Below are positions 5,913 to 7,206 of a stretch of DNA of 7,206 bases, piece after piece. This DNA comes from Clostridia bacterium (lineage in GTDB: Bacteria > Bacillota > Clostridia > Oscillospirales > Acutalibacteraceae). Position numbers and translations under genes: made by a program. Each line of letters opens with the position of its first letter. Position 1 is the stretch's first letter. The notes beneath the pieces were generated by a model. It did not search any database. It was not told where the DNA came from and worked only from the letters and a program-made list of their open reading frames with translations. Location: contig CAAFXF010000118.1 of NCBI GenBank assembly GCA_900766895.1, forward strand, positions 1 through 7,206, written 5' to 3'.

Positions 5913-5938
5913 ACTCACTGTAATGTGAATCCTGAATT
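5901..5938 (-). terminator. rho-independent terminator of the GT87 glycosyltransferase gene
   Basis: AATTCAGGA (minus strand, 5930-5938) pairs with TCCTGAATT (5905-5913) over 9 bp. Beyond a 2x2 internal mismatch, a further CAC/GTG pair closes a 6-base loop. On the minus strand the stem runs straight into six Ts (counting from inside the stem), then ATTG. It starts about 22 bases after the glycosyltransferase stop. On the plus strand GTAATTTTAATTTTT follows, so it might work weakly in that direction too. Confidence 0.8.
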
Positions 5939-5960
5939 GTAATTTTAATTTTTCATATTC

Positions 5961-7106
5961 TTAAGCTTTTTTGTTTTTTGCCAAGCCAAAGATTTCCTGA
6001 ACAATAATTAAGAAAGCAAGAAAAACTAAAATAATTGTGTATTTCACGGTAGGAATATACGGTGAAATGTCAGAGCAGAACAGCAGACTGAACAGCACTG
6101 TATAAATAATTGAATATATCGATATTTTCTTTTCTTCAAGAATAAAAGTGAGAAACGGTACAAGCATTAAGCAAATTGTATACCTTCCACTCCACAAGGG
6201 GCAAAGAAGCATTACAGATATGAGCAAATAATATCTCTTCCACTTTTCCTTGCAAATGAACGAAAAAGCAATTAATACAACAAACAACACAGCATCTGCT
6301 GCCAATGCAAATTTTTCTGAAAAATCAATATAAACTAAAAACGAGTATAGACTTACAACCGAATTGGCTCCCCAGCCCATATGCACAGCCATTTGATTTT
6401 TGAAAAAAGTTACGATGCCGTCAATTCCGCCGGTAAATAAGAACGGAACAAAAAAGAAAAGAGCTCCGTATATAATCAATCTAAACGCTTGCTTGTACTT
6501 TTTTTCAATAATATATATTAGTCCGAAAATTGCCGGATAAACCTTTATCGCAGCACTTATTGCAATAAAAATCAAAGCTAATTCCTGTTTAACTTTGTTT
6601 TCAGAATCCCTCCAAATTACTGCAAAAAGCATCAATATTGAGCATATCAAAACAATATTCGCCTGTTCTATTATTCCGTACACAAACGAATTTGAAAGAA
6701 TAATAAGCATTATTGCAATGTTAACGGCAGGGTTCTTTTTTGATTTCAATACCTCTTTAATCGCTATTGCAAACAGAGCAAATAATACCGCCGTGTAAAT
6801 TGCATACAAAAAATTATAGTATTCTACACCCTCATATCCCTTTGGAATTATCAGATATATCAGTCGATAAAACAGATAAATAAGAGGAGGAAAGCAGGTA
6901 TGCATGGAATGATGATAAATATTTTGCAAATCTGCGGTACTGTTTATATGAAAGCCAAAATCCGAAAACAACGCACCTATGCTTGAATCCAAAAAATCAG
7001 GCAATAAACTGTTATTGCTTACAATCAAAATTGTGGAAATCAATAGCAATAATCCGGCAATTATATCATAAACAATCAATAAATCAATACTCTTCTTTTT
7101 CATCAT
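5961..7106 (-). CDS. GT87/DUF2029-family integral membrane glycosyltransferase
   Basis: This is a 381-residue, very hydrophobic protein with about 10-12 predicted membrane spans (for example 8-29, 98-116, 127-144, 177-199, 207-225, 266-284, 306-322, 354-372). It matches the GT-C fold family GT87. An acidic SDF (48-50) lies in the first external loop, EQANIVL (147-153) corresponds to the family GQxN region, and AAIKVYPAIFGLIYII (185-200) is the family signature with Lys188 and Pro191. GT87 enzymes transfer a sugar from a polyprenyl-phosphate donor on the outer face of the membrane, as with mannosyltransferases in actinobacteria. Donor and acceptor here are unknown. Two adjacent ATGs occur. AGGAG lies 3 bases from the first (7106) and 6 from the second (7103), so 7103 may be the real start. 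The gene sits only about 28 bases after the tRNA terminator and no convincing promoter of its own is visible. Confidence 0.85.
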   Translation of the reverse strand: MMKKKSIDLLIVYDIIAGLLLLISTILIVSNNSLLPDFLDSSIGALFSDFGFHINSTADLQNIYHHSMHTCFPPLIYLFYRLIYLIIPKGYEGVEYYNFLYAIYTAVLFALFAIAIKEVLKSKKNPAVNIAIMLIILSNSFVYGIIEQANIVLICSILMLFAVIWRDSENKVKQELALIFIAISAAIKVYPAIFGLIYIIEKKYKQAFRLIIYGALFFFVPFLFTGGIDGIVTFFKNQMAVHMGWGANSVVSLYSFLVYIDFSEKFALAADAVLFVVLIAFSFICKEKWKRYYLLISVMLLCPLWSGRYTICLMLVPFLTFILEEKKISIYSIIYTVLFSLLFCSDISPYIPTVKYTIILVFLAFLIIVQEIFGLAKNKKA

Positions 7107-7134
7107 TTGCTCCTAAAAAGCTTTGCATAATATT

Positions 7135-7172
7135 AAAAATACCTACACAATAAATACTGTGTAGGTATTTTT
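7135..7172 (-). terminator. terminator behind the tRNA gene
   Basis: AAAAATACCTACACA (7135-7149) and TGTGTAGGTATTTTT (7158-7172) form a perfect 15-bp inverted repeat with an 8-base loop. On the minus strand it follows directly on the tRNA, and its first base is the final A of the encoded CCA. The 3' arm ends in TTTTT. Because the A5/T5 ends are symmetrical it can in principle also act on the plus strand. Confidence 0.85.
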
Positions 7173-7206
7173 GGTGCGAGAGACGGGACTTGAACCCGTA
7201 CGAGTC
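7172..7206 (-). tRNA. partial tRNA 3' half, probably tRNA-Leu (anticodon outside the window)
   Basis: On the minus strand the window edge cuts into a tRNA. The visible parts are a T arm ACGGG-TTCAAGT-CCCGT (7183-7199), the 3' acceptor strand CTCTCGC (7176-7182), discriminator A and an encoded CCA (7172-7174). The matching 5' acceptor would be GCGAGAG. That strand and the preceding GACTCGT, which looks like the end of a long variable arm, fit clostridial tRNA-Leu best; tRNA-Ser is less likely. The anticodon is not in the window, so the amino acid remains inferred. Confidence 0.85.

Noticed and set aside
5707..5928. Plus-strand open frame of 73 codons in the gap before the hydrolase
   Set aside because: It is antisense to the DUF421 remnant, and its composition (Leu/Phe/Ser-rich) reflects the complement of that sequence. 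There is no ribosome binding site before its ATG.

Overview
The window is a stretch of chromosome, most likely from a low-to-moderate GC Clostridia (Oscillospiraceae/Lachnospiraceae-like gut Firmicute). The basis is strong AGGAGG-type ribosome binding sites, TTGACA/TATAAT promoters, a CCA-encoding tRNA, and protein families typical of that class: a Y-family polymerase with a YolD-like partner, and a TetM-like GTPase fused to a NYN nuclease. This assignment is inferred from protein flavour, not from a marker gene. All five intact genes, one gene remnant and the partial tRNA lie on the minus strand, so transcription runs from high to low coordinates.

In the order of transcription: the 3' end of a tRNA (probably Leu) enters at the right edge and ends in a perfect 15-bp terminator (7135-7172). 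Next is a multi-pass GT87/DUF2029 glycosyltransferase (5961-7106) with its own terminator (5901-5938). The gap of about 380 bases after it is not empty. It holds an apparently unannotated, frameshifted C-terminal remnant of a DUF421 (YetF-like) protein (5758-5912). It also holds a near-consensus promoter whose -10 and start region are built from three 14-bp tandem repeats (5659-5700), and a 5'-UTR hairpin (5602-5628). These lead into a membrane-anchored SGNH/GDSL hydrolase (4820-5578) closed by a GGATCCCC hairpin terminator (4786-4810).

After a promoter with a LexA-like box come a Y-family translesion DNA polymerase (3140-4630) and its usual YolD-like partner (2745-3140), joined by a TAATG stop/start overlap. 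This is an SOS-type mutagenesis/repair pair. Only 55 bases later, with no terminator visible between, lies the largest gene (107-2689): an EF-G/TetM-like ribosomal GTPase carrying a C-terminal NYN domain that resembles the ribosomal A-site endoribonuclease Rae1/YacP. It ends in a hairpin terminator at 57-96.

The most interesting item is the GTPase-nuclease fusion. Its architecture suggests one protein that enters the ribosomal A site and cuts mRNA there. Its ribosome binding site sits in the 3' arm of a perfect inverted repeat, so its translation may be gated, and it could be co-transcribed with the damage-inducible polymerase pair. These functional links are inference; the sequence features are directly visible.
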